DNA of 64,000 nucleotides from Lachnospiraceae bacterium 3-1 (GTDB lineage: Bacteria > Bacillota > Clostridia > Lachnospirales > Lachnospiraceae), in the NCBI GenBank assembly GCA_000403255.2, contig KE159574.1, forward strand, positions 15,182-79,181, written 5' to 3'. Shown here piece by piece: positions 24,110 to 34,051 of the stretch. How positions within the stretch are numbered: the stretch's first letter is position 1; every line of letters begins with the position of its first letter. The position numbers and the translations under genes are program-made. Under the pieces are notes generated by a model. It was not told where the DNA came from, ran no database searches, and worked only from the letters and a program-made list of their open reading frames with translations.

Positions 24110-25039
24110 TTATTGGTAGTAGTTAGGTGCAATCTTATCTCGATTCTCTGACAGCCAAGATATCACATAATTATGAAATTTATTAACAACAGGGATGGAT
24201 TCGTTTTCTGATTTATATATCATGCACAGAGTGCGAAATGCATCGGGATCGTTGAGAGCTATAGGAACACACCGATCCATATTTACACCATAAATTGGGG
24301 GAATCAATGCAACGCCAAGCTCAGCGGCAACAAATCCAGCTACAGTAGAGTCTTCATTGGCTTCATACGCAACACGTGGTGAAAATCCAGCCTTGGAAAA
24401 GAGGGCTAAAGATTCATTATGAAATAACGTAAGATTATTAAAGAGAATAAAAGTATCATCTTTAAAATCATATAGGTTGGCAGATTTTTGCCCTGCCATG
24501 GGATGTGTACGAGGCACTAACATATAAAGAGGCTCTGTTGAAATGACAGTTTTCATCAAATGGTCTGAGAGGGTATTTTTGTTAAAATCGGTACAAAAAC
24601 AAACATCTATCTCATTATTATTCAACTGCTCTAACAAAATGCGCGTTGGGTGTTGATACAGAGAAAAAGTAATCTGAGGATATTCTTTATTGAAATCCCG
24701 CAGAAGCAGAGGAAGAAAGTTAATACCCAAAGTATAGAGAGAGCCAACAGAGATATGTCCCTTATCAGATGAGATAAGAGAACGGACTTCGCGTTCTCCT
24801 TCGTATATTTTATCGCGTGCAATGCGCAGATGCTGAAATAAGATATGCCCGTAAAAATTTAGTTTGACACCTCTTCCGCTTTTTTCAAAAAGTGGAATAC
24901 CAATACTTTGTTCCAGGTTATTGATGGCCCGGCTAAGGGCAGGCTGTGTAATATTCAGAACAGAAGCAGCTTTTGTGTAATTCTGAATTTCAGCAAGAGT
25001 GATAAAATATTCCAACTGTTTCCAATTAAGTGTGTACAT
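24110..25039 (-). CDS. LysR-family transcription regulator
   Basis: The product is 309 residues. The start at 25039 is chosen because AATGGAGG precedes it; an upstream in-frame ATG lacks a site. The N-terminal winged HTH is standard (WKQLEYFITLAEIQNYTKAASVLNIT then QPALSRAINNLEQSIG). Residues of about 90-300 form the periplasmic-binding-like effector domain. It is transcribed divergently from the TRAP transporter genes across 406 bases, so it probably senses the imported acid or its CoA ester and controls that operon, and perhaps etf and the CoA genes. Confidence 0.9.
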   Translation of the reverse strand: MYTLNWKQLEYFITLAEIQNYTKAASVLNITQPALSRAINNLEQSIGIPLFEKSGRGVKLNFYGHILFQHLRIARDKIYEGEREVRSLISSDKGHISVGSLYTLGINFLPLLLRDFNKEYPQITFSLYQHPTRILLEQLNNNEIDVCFCTDFNKNTLSDHLMKTVISTEPLYMLVPRTHPMAGQKSANLYDFKDDTFILFNNLTLFHNESLALFSKAGFSPRVAYEANEDSTVAGFVAAELGVALIPPIYGVNMDRCVPIALNDPDAFRTLCMIYKSENESIPVVNKFHNYVISWLSENRDKIAPNYYQ

Positions 25040-25445
25040 AGTAACCTCCATTTCCTTTTGTATCAATGTAAATATCAAATTGCAATAAATTGAATTAAGC
25101 GGAACTATGAGTATTAGTTATTAAAATTATGATTCATTATAAAAGAAACAATTTCAGTTGGCAACCGTCAATATTTACCTAATTTTTAGCCAGTAATCAT
25201 GGACAACACTGCTATTTTCATTGGCTGCTTCTTTTTTCTGAGTAAATGTCTTATGAATCATGGACAGGATAAAAATGATAAAATATTGTTCATTTATATT
25301 TCCTAAGAATCACTTAGCAATTGAAAATACTATGAAAATTAGTTATAAAATCTATGATTTATTGCAATTATACAAGGGGTGGGTTTTCTAATATAATTAT
25401 TAGTATAATCCATTTAAATTAATTTTTCAATAAGGAGGTCAAGTT
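25040..25445. promoter_or_regulatory. Divergent regulatory region, LysR / TRAP transporter
   Basis: No gene is seen. Two imperfect direct repeats of about 35 bases (25105 and 25330; common pattern CTATGA..ATTAGTTAT.AAA..TATGATT.ATT) and two ATCATGGACA copies (about 25197 and 25257) lie here. Either pair could be LysR binding sites. The TRAP ribosome site AAGGAGG lies at 25433. Confidence 0.45.
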
Positions 25446-26528
25446 ATGAAGATTAAGAAGATCGCAGCTATGGTTTTATCAGGTGTCCTGGCGATAGGAT
25501 TGTTGAGTGGATGCGGCAGCAACTCTAAGGATTCCAAAGGAAAGGAAGACAAGGCAGGTACAGAAAGTACAGAGGGATCAAAAGAATCTGGAAGCAGCGA
25601 CGCAGAATATCAATGGACCTGTGGTGTAAACCTTCCAACCGATCATCCATATTATACAGGATGTGTGAAGTTTGGTGAACTGATGAATGAAAAATCCGGC
25701 GGAAGAATTTCTCTTGAGGTTTATCCAAGCGCTCAGCTTGGAAATGAGCGTGATGTTGTAGAAGCACTTCAGATGGGTTCTGTAGATTTTACATTAGTTT
25801 CTGCTGCTCCCCTCTCTAACTTTACACATGATTTTGAGGTTTTTGATTTCCCATATATTTTCAGTAATACGGAACATGCCTATAGTGTATTGGATAGTGA
25901 AATTGGAAGAACTATGTTGGACAACCTGGAAAACTATGATCTAGTTGGTCTTGAGCTTTTGGAGAATGGTTTCTACTATATTTCTTGTGATTCTAAAGTA
26001 GAACATCCTGCTGATATGAAGGGTGTTAAGATTCGTTCTTTAGAGAGCCAGATGCAGGTAGACGCTTACAATAATCTGGGAGCAAATGGTATCGCAATGG
26101 CATTCTCCGAAGTATATACTGCACTTCAGAATGGTACTTTGAATGCTACAGGTCTTACACCGGCTGTTATTGGATCTAACAATATCGATCAGGTTCAGTC
26201 TTATGTTGCTGCAACCAATCATTTTTATGCAGCAGCTCCGCTGTTAATGAGTAAGGTTGTTTATGACGGTTTGGATGAAGATTTACAGAAGGTTGTTAGA
26301 GAAGCAGCAGCAGAAGCAAGAGATTGGCAGAGAGCAGAATCTCAGAAATACAATGAAGAGATGCTCAAAAAGATCAAAGAGACAGGTTGTGAAATCATCG
26401 AAATTGATGTAGATGAATGGAAAGAGGCAATGGTTCCAGCGATTGAGGAAGCATATGTAGGTGAAGGAAAATTGATCGATGCTGATGTTTATCAGAAGAT
26501 TAAGGATATGGACCCGACGGCGAAGTAA
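25446..26528 (+). CDS. dctP: TRAP transporter solute-binding lipoprotein (DctP family)
   Basis: The product is 360 residues. The signal peptide ends in the lipobox LLSGC (Cys23), so the protein is lipid-anchored outside the membrane. After a Ser/Lys/Glu linker the DctP fold follows: LPTDHPYYTGCVKFGELM, AQLGNERDVVEALQMGSVD and the substrate-clamp region MKGVKIRS (Arg expected to bind the ligand's carboxylate). It delivers an organic acid to the DctQ/DctM permease encoded next. It is the first gene of the three-gene transporter operon. Confidence 0.92.
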   Translation: MKIKKIAAMVLSGVLAIGLLSGCGSNSKDSKGKEDKAGTESTEGSKESGSSDAEYQWTCGVNLPTDHPYYTGCVKFGELMNEKSGGRISLEVYPSAQLGNERDVVEALQMGSVDFTLVSAAPLSNFTHDFEVFDFPYIFSNTEHAYSVLDSEIGRTMLDNLENYDLVGLELLENGFYYISCDSKVEHPADMKGVKIRSLESQMQVDAYNNLGANGIAMAFSEVYTALQNGTLNATGLTPAVIGSNNIDQVQSYVAATNHFYAAAPLLMSKVVYDGLDEDLQKVVREAAAEARDWQRAESQKYNEEMLKKIKETGCEIIEIDVDEWKEAMVPAIEEAYVGEGKLIDADVYQKIKDMDPTAK

Positions 26529-26563
26529 TCTTTCGTTTTCCATAGTAGAAAGGAAATTAGTGG

Positions 26564-27073
26564 ATGAAATCTTTAAAAGTATTTGATAAGGTTATCTGTA
26601 CTGCGGAGGAAATTGTTGCAGCAATCGCTTTGCTTGCTATGTGTTTTATCGTTTTTATAGCAGTAATATTGCGGAGCGCTGGAATTCCATTTTCTATCAG
26701 TGATGAGTTATCCAGATATCTTATGATATGGTGTATCTATGTCGGTGTGGCGGTTGCGACGAGAGAAAAGGCACATGTGGGCGTAGATGTATTGGTTCAA
26801 ATGCTGCCCAAAGGCGTGCAAAAGATATTAAATATTATCGTATCTTTTGTAACACTTGGAGTATTTATTTGGTTGTTTTATCTGACGGCTAGTTGGGTAT
26901 GGAGTACCATGCAGGGGAACATTCAGCTTACACCATTGATGAAAGTTCCATTTTATACAGTTTATATTTCCCTGCCCATTGGTTTTGGGTTATCTATTAT
27001 CGAACAGATTAAGAATATGGTAAAAGATATCCTGGGGAAGGAAGAGGAGACAGAAGAGGAGGTGGCTGAATAA
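26564..27073 (+). CDS. dctQ: TRAP transporter small permease (DctQ family)
   Basis: The product is 169 residues with four predicted membrane helices (about 16-36, 50-68, 88-110 and 128-150). It carries the DctQ signature RYLMIWCIYVGVAVATREKAHVGVDV. It forms the small membrane subunit that pairs with DctM. The C-terminal tail is Glu-rich. The stop codon abuts the dctM start directly, indicating coupling. Confidence 0.9.
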   Translation: MKSLKVFDKVICTAEEIVAAIALLAMCFIVFIAVILRSAGIPFSISDELSRYLMIWCIYVGVAVATREKAHVGVDVLVQMLPKGVQKILNIIVSFVTLGVFIWLFYLTASWVWSTMQGNIQLTPLMKVPFYTVYISLPIGFGLSIIEQIKNMVKDILGKEEETEEEVAE

Positions 27074-28360
27074 ATGGATGGATGTACAGTAATGATATTT
27101 GTCATTTTCTTTGCATGTGCTTTTTTAGGAGTTCCAATTGCCATGGCTCTTACACTGGGATCTCTGATTCCATTGATGATATATACCAATGTACCTCTAG
27201 AGTCGATTGCCCAGAAATTTTACACAGGCTGTGATGTTTTTTCCCTGATGGCGATTCCATTATTCATTCTTTGTGGTGGTTTGATGGCGAAAACAGGTGT
27301 ATCAAAGAGGCTCTGTGATTTCTTAGGATCACTTTTCAGTTGGCTTCCAGGAGGGTTGGCTATCGTGTCTTTCCTGGTATGTATGTTCTTTGGCGCTATT
27401 TCCGGTTCTGCAACTGCAACCGTAGTTGCAATTGGAAGTATTATGGTTCCGGCAATGATTGAGGAAGGCTACGAGGAAAAATTTGCTTTGGCGGCTATTG
27501 CCGTTGGAGGTATCCTGGGATCTATTATTCCGCCAAGTATTCCTATGGTAGTTTATGGAAATACCTCTGGTGCATCTATTGCAGATATTTTTACTGGTGG
27601 AATACTTCCAGGTGTGTTGTTGACATTATTGTTTTCTACTTACTGTTTCTTTTATGGGAAAAAGCATGTAAAATCCCAGAATAAATTTGAAGCAAAGAGA
27701 GTATGGACGACATTCAAAGATGCAGTATGGGGACTTTTAATGCCAGTCATCATTCTTGGAGGTATTTACGGAGGAATCTTTACTCCAACTGAAGCTGCAG
27801 CCGTTGCTTCTGTATATGGTATCGTTGTTGGATTCGTAATCTACCGGGAGCTTGACTTAAAGAAATTCTATACTGTTTTAAAAGAAAGCTCTGTCAGCGG
27901 CGCTTACATTATGCTCATTGTTGCAGCAGCAACAGGGTACGGTTATGTTATGACAAGACAGCAGATACCGTTGCATATCGCGGAGGCAATTACATCTTTT
28001 ACAACAAACAAATACGTATTCTTATTGCTGGTAAATATTTTATTGTTAGTTATTGGTACATTTATGGAAACCTGTGCGTCAATTTTAATTGTTACTCCTA
28101 TGCTTGTTCCACTGTGTAACCAGTTTGGAATTGATTTGGTAGCGTTTGGTGTAATCATGTGTGTAAACCTGGCGATAGGTTTTGTAACACCTCCACTGGG
28201 ACTTAATCTATATGTGGCTGCAAGGCTACGAAATAAACCCGTTGGATTTGTAATTAATAAGCATTTGTTTGTATTAATCGGCATAGCAATTGGAGTTGTT
28301 TTACTCCTTTCAAATTTTGAATCTATTGTATTGTTCCTGCCGAATTTATTGAGAGGATAA
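27074..28360 (+). CDS. dctM: TRAP transporter large permease (DctM family)
   Basis: The product is 428 residues, about twelve membrane helices, of normal length. Conserved parts include GVPIAMALTLGSL, FFGAISGSATATVVAIGSIM, GSIIPPSIPMVVYG and the closing FVTPPLGLNLYVAARL. It carries out ion-driven uptake of the acid bound by DctP. It lies directly after dctQ without a gap and is followed by a terminator. Confidence 0.93.
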   Translation: MDGCTVMIFVIFFACAFLGVPIAMALTLGSLIPLMIYTNVPLESIAQKFYTGCDVFSLMAIPLFILCGGLMAKTGVSKRLCDFLGSLFSWLPGGLAIVSFLVCMFFGAISGSATATVVAIGSIMVPAMIEEGYEEKFALAAIAVGGILGSIIPPSIPMVVYGNTSGASIADIFTGGILPGVLLTLLFSTYCFFYGKKHVKSQNKFEAKRVWTTFKDAVWGLLMPVIILGGIYGGIFTPTEAAAVASVYGIVVGFVIYRELDLKKFYTVLKESSVSGAYIMLIVAAATGYGYVMTRQQIPLHIAEAITSFTTNKYVFLLLVNILLLVIGTFMETCASILIVTPMLVPLCNQFGIDLVAFGVIMCVNLAIGFVTPPLGLNLYVAARLRNKPVGFVINKHLFVLIGIAIGVVLLLSNFESIVLFLPNLLRG

Positions 28361-28415
28361 GTTGTTTTCGTCCTTTTAGATATTCCTGCCAAATTTAAAA
28401 GGAGAAAGTGACAGA

Positions 28416-28456
28416 AATGGGGCTGCCAGGAAACATAATTTCCAGACAGCCCTATT
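28416..28456. terminator. Terminator between dctM and the convergent NUDIX gene
   Basis: GGGGCTG..CAGGAAA pairs imperfectly with TTTCC..CAGCCCT, followed by ATTATATTTTT. It could work in both directions. Confidence 0.5.
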
Positions 28457-28505
28457 ATATTTTTCTATTAGATAAAGACAATGATGTCCACTTGTGGGAT
28501 GTGAA

Positions 28506-29084
28506 TTATGATTTTATTTCATGAATAAAGGAGTGGGTAATTAACTGGGCCCTTATGGTAAATTTGGATGTTTTTAAAAGCTCTGCGGCTTGTGCTCTGG
28601 TATAAAATCCTGGTTCAATCCATTCGTCGTCTCCTGTATGGTCGGAAAATTCTCCATCCACCTGGGCAAATACGGTAAAGGATAGGATATCGCTGAAATC
28701 AGGAGCTGCATAAGAGGGAGGAAGAATATCAAGAATTTTCATGATGGAAAGGCCGGTTTCTTCATAAAGTTCTCTTCTTGCACATGTTTCTGCATCCTCG
28801 CCTTTTTCTATGTGACCTGCTGGCAGATTGTAGACAAATTGATTTACACCCATGCGAAATTCCTTACATAAAAGAATTTGATCGTCCCGTCGGCCGGCGA
28901 TGGCGACCCCAGAGACCTGGCTTCCAATATCATTGAGAGATTTATGATCAAAATTACTGACGATCTCATAAATTTTTTCATTTCCAATGGAATTTGTGTA
29001 ATTTAAAGTGTAATTTTTCAGATAAGGGGTATTTCTTGTTTTTTTCATTGAATTGAGAATTGGGATCTTTTTCATAGCTTTCAC
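28506..29084 (-). CDS. NUDIX hydrolase
   Basis: The product is 192 residues from GTG 29084, or 189 from ATG 29075; the site GAGGTAAG fits either poorly. The NUDIX box is intact: GHIEKGEDAETCARRELYEE followed by TGL (about residues 88-110). These enzymes hydrolyse nucleoside diphosphates linked to another group, such as ADP-ribose or CoA. Placement among CoA-ester genes makes a CoA or ADP-sugar substrate conceivable, but no specificity motif is recognised. It is transcribed against its neighbours. Confidence 0.85.
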   Translation of the reverse strand: MKAMKKIPILNSMKKTRNTPYLKNYTLNYTNSIGNEKIYEIVSNFDHKSLNDIGSQVSGVAIAGRRDDQILLCKEFRMGVNQFVYNLPAGHIEKGEDAETCARRELYEETGLSIMKILDILPPSYAAPDFSDILSFTVFAQVDGEFSDHTGDDEWIEPGFYTRAQAAELLKTSKFTIRAQLITHSFIHEIKS

Positions 29085-29204
29085 TTACCTCGCAAATATA
29101 AATTATCTAGAAATTAAATTTATTATAACAGAATAAAAGTAAAATAACCAATTCCGCAATTTTATGTATTTAATAATTATTAATTATATCAAGGAGGTAT
29201 TTTC

Positions 29205-30542
29205 ATGGACTGTTTACAGGAATACGAACAGAAGCTTGTATCTGCCGAAAAAGCAGTGGAACTAATTAAGTCCGGTGATTGGGTAGATTATGGCTGGTGC
29301 GTGAATACAGTGGATGCCTTGGACCGTGCACTTGCAAAACGTACAGACGAATTGACAGATATTAATTTGCGCGGCGGCATTTTATTAAAACCATTGGCAA
29401 TTTTTGAACGTGAGGATGCAGGAGAACATTTCACCTGGAATTCCTGGCATATGTCTGGTATTGAACGTAAGATGGCTTCTCGTGGTTATGCTTATTATGC
29501 GCCTCTTCGCTACTCTGAGCTGCCACGCTACTACCGTGATTTTGCACGTCCCGAAGATGTGGTAATGTTTCAGGCGGCACCAATGGATGCACATGGTTTC
29601 TTCAATTTTGGGCCAAATGCCTCTCATCTTGGTGCGATGTGTGAGAAGGCCAAACACATTATTGTAGAGGTAAATCAAAATATGCCTCACTGTCTGGGTG
29701 GGACGGAATGTGGTGTACATATTTCAGATGTTACTTATATTGTAGAGGGCGAGAATCCTCCAATCAGTGAGTTAGGTGGGGGAACAGCAACAGAGGTTGA
29801 CCAGGCAGTTGCGAATCTGATTGTCCAAGAAATTCCCAATGGGGCTTGTTTGCAGCTTGGGATTGGCGGCATGCCTAATGCCGTTGGAGCCTTGATTGCA
29901 GAGTCTGATTTAAAAGACCTTGGAGTACATACAGAGATGTATGTAGATGCTTTTGTCGATATTGCTCGTGCTGGCAAGATTAATGGAAGGAAAAAAAGTA
30001 TTGACCGTGGCCGCCAGGTCTATGCATTTGGCGCAGGTACGAAAAAAATGTATGATTATATGAATGAAAATCCTGAGCTTATGAGTGCTCCTGTGGATTA
30101 TACCAATGACATTCGTTCCATTGCTGCACTGGATCACTTTATTTCTATTAATAACGCCGTGGACATCGATCTTTTTGGTCAGGTAAATGCAGAATCTGCA
30201 GGTATCAAACATATCAGTGGAGCAGGTGGACAGCAAGATTTTGTGCTTGGCGCTTATCTCTCAAAGGGAGGCAAGAGCTTTATCTGCCTCTCCTCCACTT
30301 TTACGGGGAAGGATGGAGCGTTGCAGTCTCGCATTCGGCCAACCTTAGCACATGGATCAATTGTTACGGATACCCGTGCCAATGTTCACTATGTAGTCAC
30401 AGAGTATGGCAAGGTGAATGTTAAGGGTCTTTCCGTATGGCAGAAGGCGGAAGCGCTCATTTCGATTGCACATCCAGATTTCAGAGAAGAACTGGTGAAG
30501 GAAGCAGAGAAAATGAAAATCTGGAGACGGTCAAACAAGTAA
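29205..30542 (+). CDS. but: Butyryl-CoA:acetate CoA-transferase-like enzyme
   Basis: The product is 445 residues with AAGGAGG before the ATG. It is strongly similar by memory to the BCoAT of Roseburia-type butyrate producers: [52 protein letters not shown] and [19 protein letters not shown]. The Glu that forms the covalent CoA adduct lies in [12 protein letters not shown] (Glu244). The enzyme swaps CoA between acyl-CoA and acetate in the cytoplasm. Here it probably either activates the acid imported by the TRAP system or releases the end product. Confidence 0.88.
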   Translation: MDCLQEYEQKLVSAEKAVELIKSGDWVDYGWCVNTVDALDRALAKRTDELTDINLRGGILLKPLAIFEREDAGEHFTWNSWHMSGIERKMASRGYAYYAPLRYSELPRYYRDFARPEDVVMFQAAPMDAHGFFNFGPNASHLGAMCEKAKHIIVEVNQNMPHCLGGTECGVHISDVTYIVEGENPPISELGGGTATEVDQAVANLIVQEIPNGACLQLGIGGMPNAVGALIAESDLKDLGVHTEMYVDAFVDIARAGKINGRKKSIDRGRQVYAFGAGTKKMYDYMNENPELMSAPVDYTNDIRSIAALDHFISINNAVDIDLFGQVNAESAGIKHISGAGGQQDFVLGAYLSKGGKSFICLSSTFTGKDGALQSRIRPTLAHGSIVTDTRANVHYVVTEYGKVNVKGLSVWQKAEALISIAHPDFREELVKEAEKMKIWRRSNK

Positions 30543-30712
30543 TTGTGCGGTATAAAAATGTTTCAGGGGAGCATGATTTTATGCAGTCAGGTATGGAATT
30601 CTATAAAAAATAGGAATTATACAAGGGGCAAAATCACGTGTTAAAATTATATTGTACAAAAAATATAAGGCAAATGAAGATTTGTCTGTAAAAAGAAAAG
30701 AGGAGGTTTAAA

Positions 30713-31873
30713 ATGAACAAATTTGCGGATTTTATGTTAGATGAAGATTTGCGGGACGTGAGAGATCTTGCACGTGAATTTTCCGACAAAGAGATTGCTC
30801 CAATTGCTGCGGAAATGGATCGTAACCATGAATTTCCAGAGGGACTGTTTGAGAAGCTTGGAGAATTAGGTCTCCTTGGAACACGTGTACCAGAAGAGTA
30901 TGGCGGACTGGGTATGGGCGTATTATCTGGCGTGCTTGTACTGGAAGAGCTTGCGAGACATAGCTGTTCCATTGCTATTTCTGTACAGTCACACATAGAT
31001 ATTGGAATGGGACCTTTGATTCGCCATGCTACAGAGGAGCAAAAACAGATGATTCTTCCTGGCGCAGTGGAAGGAAAAAATATTCTTTCTTTCGCATTGA
31101 CAGAGCCTCAGTCTGGATCGGATGCAGGTGGAACAAAGACCTATGCCGTTTTGGATGGGGATGAATGGGTCATTAACGGTTCTAAGAGCTGGATTACAAA
31201 TGCAGGAGATGCAAAATATTATCTGGTTGCCTGCAAAACAGACCGTGAAGCGAAAGGCAGCAAGGGTATCAGCCTGATTCTTGTTCCCAATGACGCACCA
31301 GGCTTTGAGGTTGGTGCAAAAGAAGTAAAAATGTCCGTAAGAGCCTCCTCAACAGGACAGCTTTTCTTTAGTGACTGCCGTGTACCTAAGGCAAATCTGG
31401 TTGGCGAATTACATCATGGACTTCCTATTTTCCTGGAAGGACTGGATGAAGGCCGTGTTATGGTTTCTGCTTTTAGTATCGGAGGCGCGCAGGGCGCTTT
31501 GGAACGTGCAGTAAAATATGCAAATGAAAGATTTGCTTTTGGAAAACCAATCACAGCATTTCAGGGAATTTCATTTAAAATTGCAGAGATGGCGCAGAAA
31601 GTTGAAGTTGCCCGTTGCATGTGCTATAACGTTGCAAAACTTGCAGATGCTGGTTTGCCCTTCTCAAGAGAAGCAGCTATGTGCAAATTATATGCTACAG
31701 AGATGGCGGATGAAGTATGTCGCGATGCAATACAGATTCTTGGTGCAAATGGAATCAGTGAGGAATATGAAGTAGAGCGTTTCTACCGCGACGTTAAGAT
31801 GATGACCATTGGTGAAGGAACATCAGAGATTAACAAGATGGTAATCAGTCGTTTCGTTCTGAACGAGTATTAA
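30713..31873 (+). CDS. Acyl-CoA dehydrogenase (short-chain type)
   Basis: The product is 386 residues. Family motifs are FALTEPQSGSDAGGTKTYA (FAD/substrate), WITNAGDAKYY and the closing TIGEGTSEINKMVI, whose Glu (Glu368) is where short-chain enzymes keep the catalytic base. It oxidises a saturated acyl-CoA to the 2-enoyl-CoA and hands electrons to EtfAB, encoded 8 kb upstream on the same strand. Exact chain or branch preference cannot be read. AGAGGAGG precedes the ATG. Confidence 0.92.
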   Translation: MNKFADFMLDEDLRDVRDLAREFSDKEIAPIAAEMDRNHEFPEGLFEKLGELGLLGTRVPEEYGGLGMGVLSGVLVLEELARHSCSIAISVQSHIDIGMGPLIRHATEEQKQMILPGAVEGKNILSFALTEPQSGSDAGGTKTYAVLDGDEWVINGSKSWITNAGDAKYYLVACKTDREAKGSKGISLILVPNDAPGFEVGAKEVKMSVRASSTGQLFFSDCRVPKANLVGELHHGLPIFLEGLDEGRVMVSAFSIGGAQGALERAVKYANERFAFGKPITAFQGISFKIAEMAQKVEVARCMCYNVAKLADAGLPFSREAAMCKLYATEMADEVCRDAIQILGANGISEEYEVERFYRDVKMMTIGEGTSEINKMVISRFVLNEY

Positions 31874-31890
31874 GATTAAGTCTGCAAAAA

Positions 31891-31994
31891 GGGGGCCGTC
31901 GGAAAATGAAATTTGCACACAGTATATCATGTGATATCGAACAAATCACATGATATATTGTGGAAAATTGCCATTTCCCGACAGCCTCTTTTTT
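31891..31994. terminator. Very long hairpin terminator
   Basis: Two arms of about 45 bases (GGGGGCCGTCGG...ATATCATGTGAT and its imperfect complement) enclose a loop of about 7 bases. They end in GACAGCCTC plus seven T. It is much longer than needed for termination. Confidence 0.7.
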
Positions 31995-32027
31995 GTATCA
32001 ATCAGATGGTGAGGAGAGGGAAAAGCC

Positions 32028-32555
32028 ATGCAAAAAGGATTCGTGCATATTTACCATGGTGACGGTAAAGGAAAAACTACCTGCGGTGTGGGTCTTTGTA
32101 TTCGCGCAGCAGGCGCAGGTATGAAAGTTTTGATTTTTCAGTTTTTAAAAAAGAATGATTCCAGTGAATTGAATATCTTAAGGAGCATACCCAATATTAC
32201 AGTGATGGATGGCTTAGACAGTGCAAAGTTTGTATTTCAGATGACAGATCAGGAGAAAGCAGAAGCACGAAATTTTTATGAAAATGCCTTTAAAACCATT
32301 TGCGATAAGGTTGTAAAAGAAGATTATGATCTTTTGTTCCTGGACGAAGGACTTCATGCAGTGAATTATGGAATGCTGTCGGAGGAGTGTATCCTGGATT
32401 TCCTGAAAAATCGTCCAGAAAAACTGGAAGTTGTGCTCAATGGATATCATCCCAGTGAGGCATTGCAAAATGCCGCTGATTATATTTCATTGATTGGCAA
32501 AGAAAAGCATCCTTTTGACAAAGGAATCCCAGAAAGATTGGGAATAGAAAAGTAA
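32028..32555 (+). CDS. cobO: Cob(I)alamin adenosyltransferase, CobA/BtuR type
   Basis: The product is 175 residues. The P-loop GDGKGKTTCGVGLCIRAAG (about residues 11-29) and LLFLDEGLHAVNYG (Walker-B-like) are those of CobA/BtuR. The enzyme transfers adenosyl from ATP to cob(I)alamin to make adenosylcobalamin, the cofactor of the mutase encoded 1.5 kb downstream. Linkage to the mutase suggests dedicated cofactor supply. No B12 riboswitch was found upstream. Confidence 0.9.
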   Translation: MQKGFVHIYHGDGKGKTTCGVGLCIRAAGAGMKVLIFQFLKKNDSSELNILRSIPNITVMDGLDSAKFVFQMTDQEKAEARNFYENAFKTICDKVVKEDYDLLFLDEGLHAVNYGMLSEECILDFLKNRPEKLEVVLNGYHPSEALQNAADYISLIGKEKHPFDKGIPERLGIEK

Positions 32556-32714
32556 AATAGCTCAAATTAGTTCCATGGAAGAACTGGAAAATCTATAACA
32601 TCAGGTATAGTTTTTGATGATTATAAGGAATTAGACACAAGAAATATTCTGTTTTACTATTAAGATACAAGTATGATTTTATATTCGTAAATAAGAACAA
32701 CGGAGGTAATAATT

Positions 32715-34013
32715 ATGAATTGGAGAGATGAATATCGTCAAAAATGTGTGACAGCAGAAGAAGCGGTAAAGCATATCAAATCGGGAGATCGCCTGGTTTT
32801 CTCCCATGCTGCCGGTGAAGCTACGACGATTACAGATGCCTTGGTGGGAAACAAAGAGCAGTATGAGAACGTAGAAATTGTTCATTATATTCCTCTTGGA
32901 AAAGCAGAATACTGTTTGCCAGAGAATTCAAAACATTTCAGACATAATACATTTTGTGCTGGCGGAAAAACAAGAGATGCAATTAACGGACCAAGAGGCG
33001 ATTTTACTCCTGGATTTTTCTACGAAATGCCAACCTTTTTTGATGGTCCTCTGCCAGTAGACGTAGCAATTGTTCAAACTTCAAGACCAGATAAACATGG
33101 GTATGTCAGTCTGGGATTGTCCGTTGACTATGCAAAGCATGCAGTAGAAACAGCAAAAATGATAATTGTTGAGGCAAATGCTCAGTGTCCCCGGTCTCAT
33201 GGAGATTGTTTTGTTCATATTTCTGATATTGATTATGTTGTGGAAACAGACAGGCCCTTAATTGAGCTTCCTCCTACCAAGATTACAGATGTAGAAAAAG
33301 CAATTGGTGAGCATTGTGCTTCTCTTGTGGAGGATGGTTCCACATTGCAGTTAGGCATCGGCGCAATTCCAGATTCCGTACTTTTATTTATGGATGAAAA
33401 GAAGGATCTTGGCCTTCACAGTGAAATGCTTTCAGACAGTATTGTTCCGTTAGTGGAAAAAGGTATTTTAAATGGAAAGAAAAAAGGCTTAAATGAAGGG
33501 CTTTTGGTTGCAGCCTTTGCTATGGGTACCCAAAGATTATATGATTTTATGGATGATAACCCAAGCGTGTATATGGCGCCCATTACTTATGTCAATGACC
33601 CAAGAGTCATTTCTAAAAATAATAAAGTTATTTCTGTAAATTCCTGTGTTCAGGTTGACTTCTTTGGTCAGGTTTGTGCGGAAAGTGTTGGACCAAGACA
33701 GATTAGCGGTGTTGGCGGCCAGGTAGACTTTGTACGTGGAGCAACCATGTGTCCAGATGGAAAATCTATCATTGCCTGCACATCCACAGCGGCAGGTGGA
33801 AGGATTTCCAAGATTGTTCCCTTCTTAGATCATGGCGCAGCCGTTACCACTTCCAGAAATGATGTCAATTATGTTGTAACAGAATATGGTATCGCACATC
33901 TAAAAGGCAAGACTCTGAAACAGAGATCCAGAGCATTGATTAACATTGCTCATCCAGATTTCAGAGAACAGTTGAAGGATGAATTTGAAAAATTATATCA
34001 AACAAAATTTTAA
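32715..34013 (+). CDS. Acetyl-CoA hydrolase/CoA-transferase family protein
   Basis: The product is 432 residues. It belongs to the same family as the But-like enzyme at 29205 but is clearly different: SGDRLVFSHAAGEATTITDAL at the N-terminus resembles 4-hydroxybutyrate and succinyl-CoA transferases. Conserved features are LQLGIGAIPDSVL, LGLHSEMLSDSI (Glu237, the likely CoA-accepting Glu), QISGVGGQVDFVRGA and AHPDFREQLKDEF. The partner acid is unknown. Being next to the mutase genes (38 bases), it probably activates the mutase substrate or unloads its product. Confidence 0.9.
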   Translation: MNWRDEYRQKCVTAEEAVKHIKSGDRLVFSHAAGEATTITDALVGNKEQYENVEIVHYIPLGKAEYCLPENSKHFRHNTFCAGGKTRDAINGPRGDFTPGFFYEMPTFFDGPLPVDVAIVQTSRPDKHGYVSLGLSVDYAKHAVETAKMIIVEANAQCPRSHGDCFVHISDIDYVVETDRPLIELPPTKITDVEKAIGEHCASLVEDGSTLQLGIGAIPDSVLLFMDEKKDLGLHSEMLSDSIVPLVEKGILNGKKKGLNEGLLVAAFAMGTQRLYDFMDDNPSVYMAPITYVNDPRVISKNNKVISVNSCVQVDFFGQVCAESVGPRQISGVGGQVDFVRGATMCPDGKSIIACTSTAAGGRISKIVPFLDHGAAVTTSRNDVNYVVTEYGIAHLKGKTLKQRSRALINIAHPDFREQLKDEFEKLYQTKF

Positions 34014-34051
34014 ACAGAAAACCAAACAGCAGTTGTAGAAGGAGGTAGCAT

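Noticed and set aside
32556..32714. Cobalamin riboswitch before the CoA-transferase/mutase operon
   Set aside because: No B12-box-like sequence or long leader is present here or upstream of the adenosyltransferase gene.
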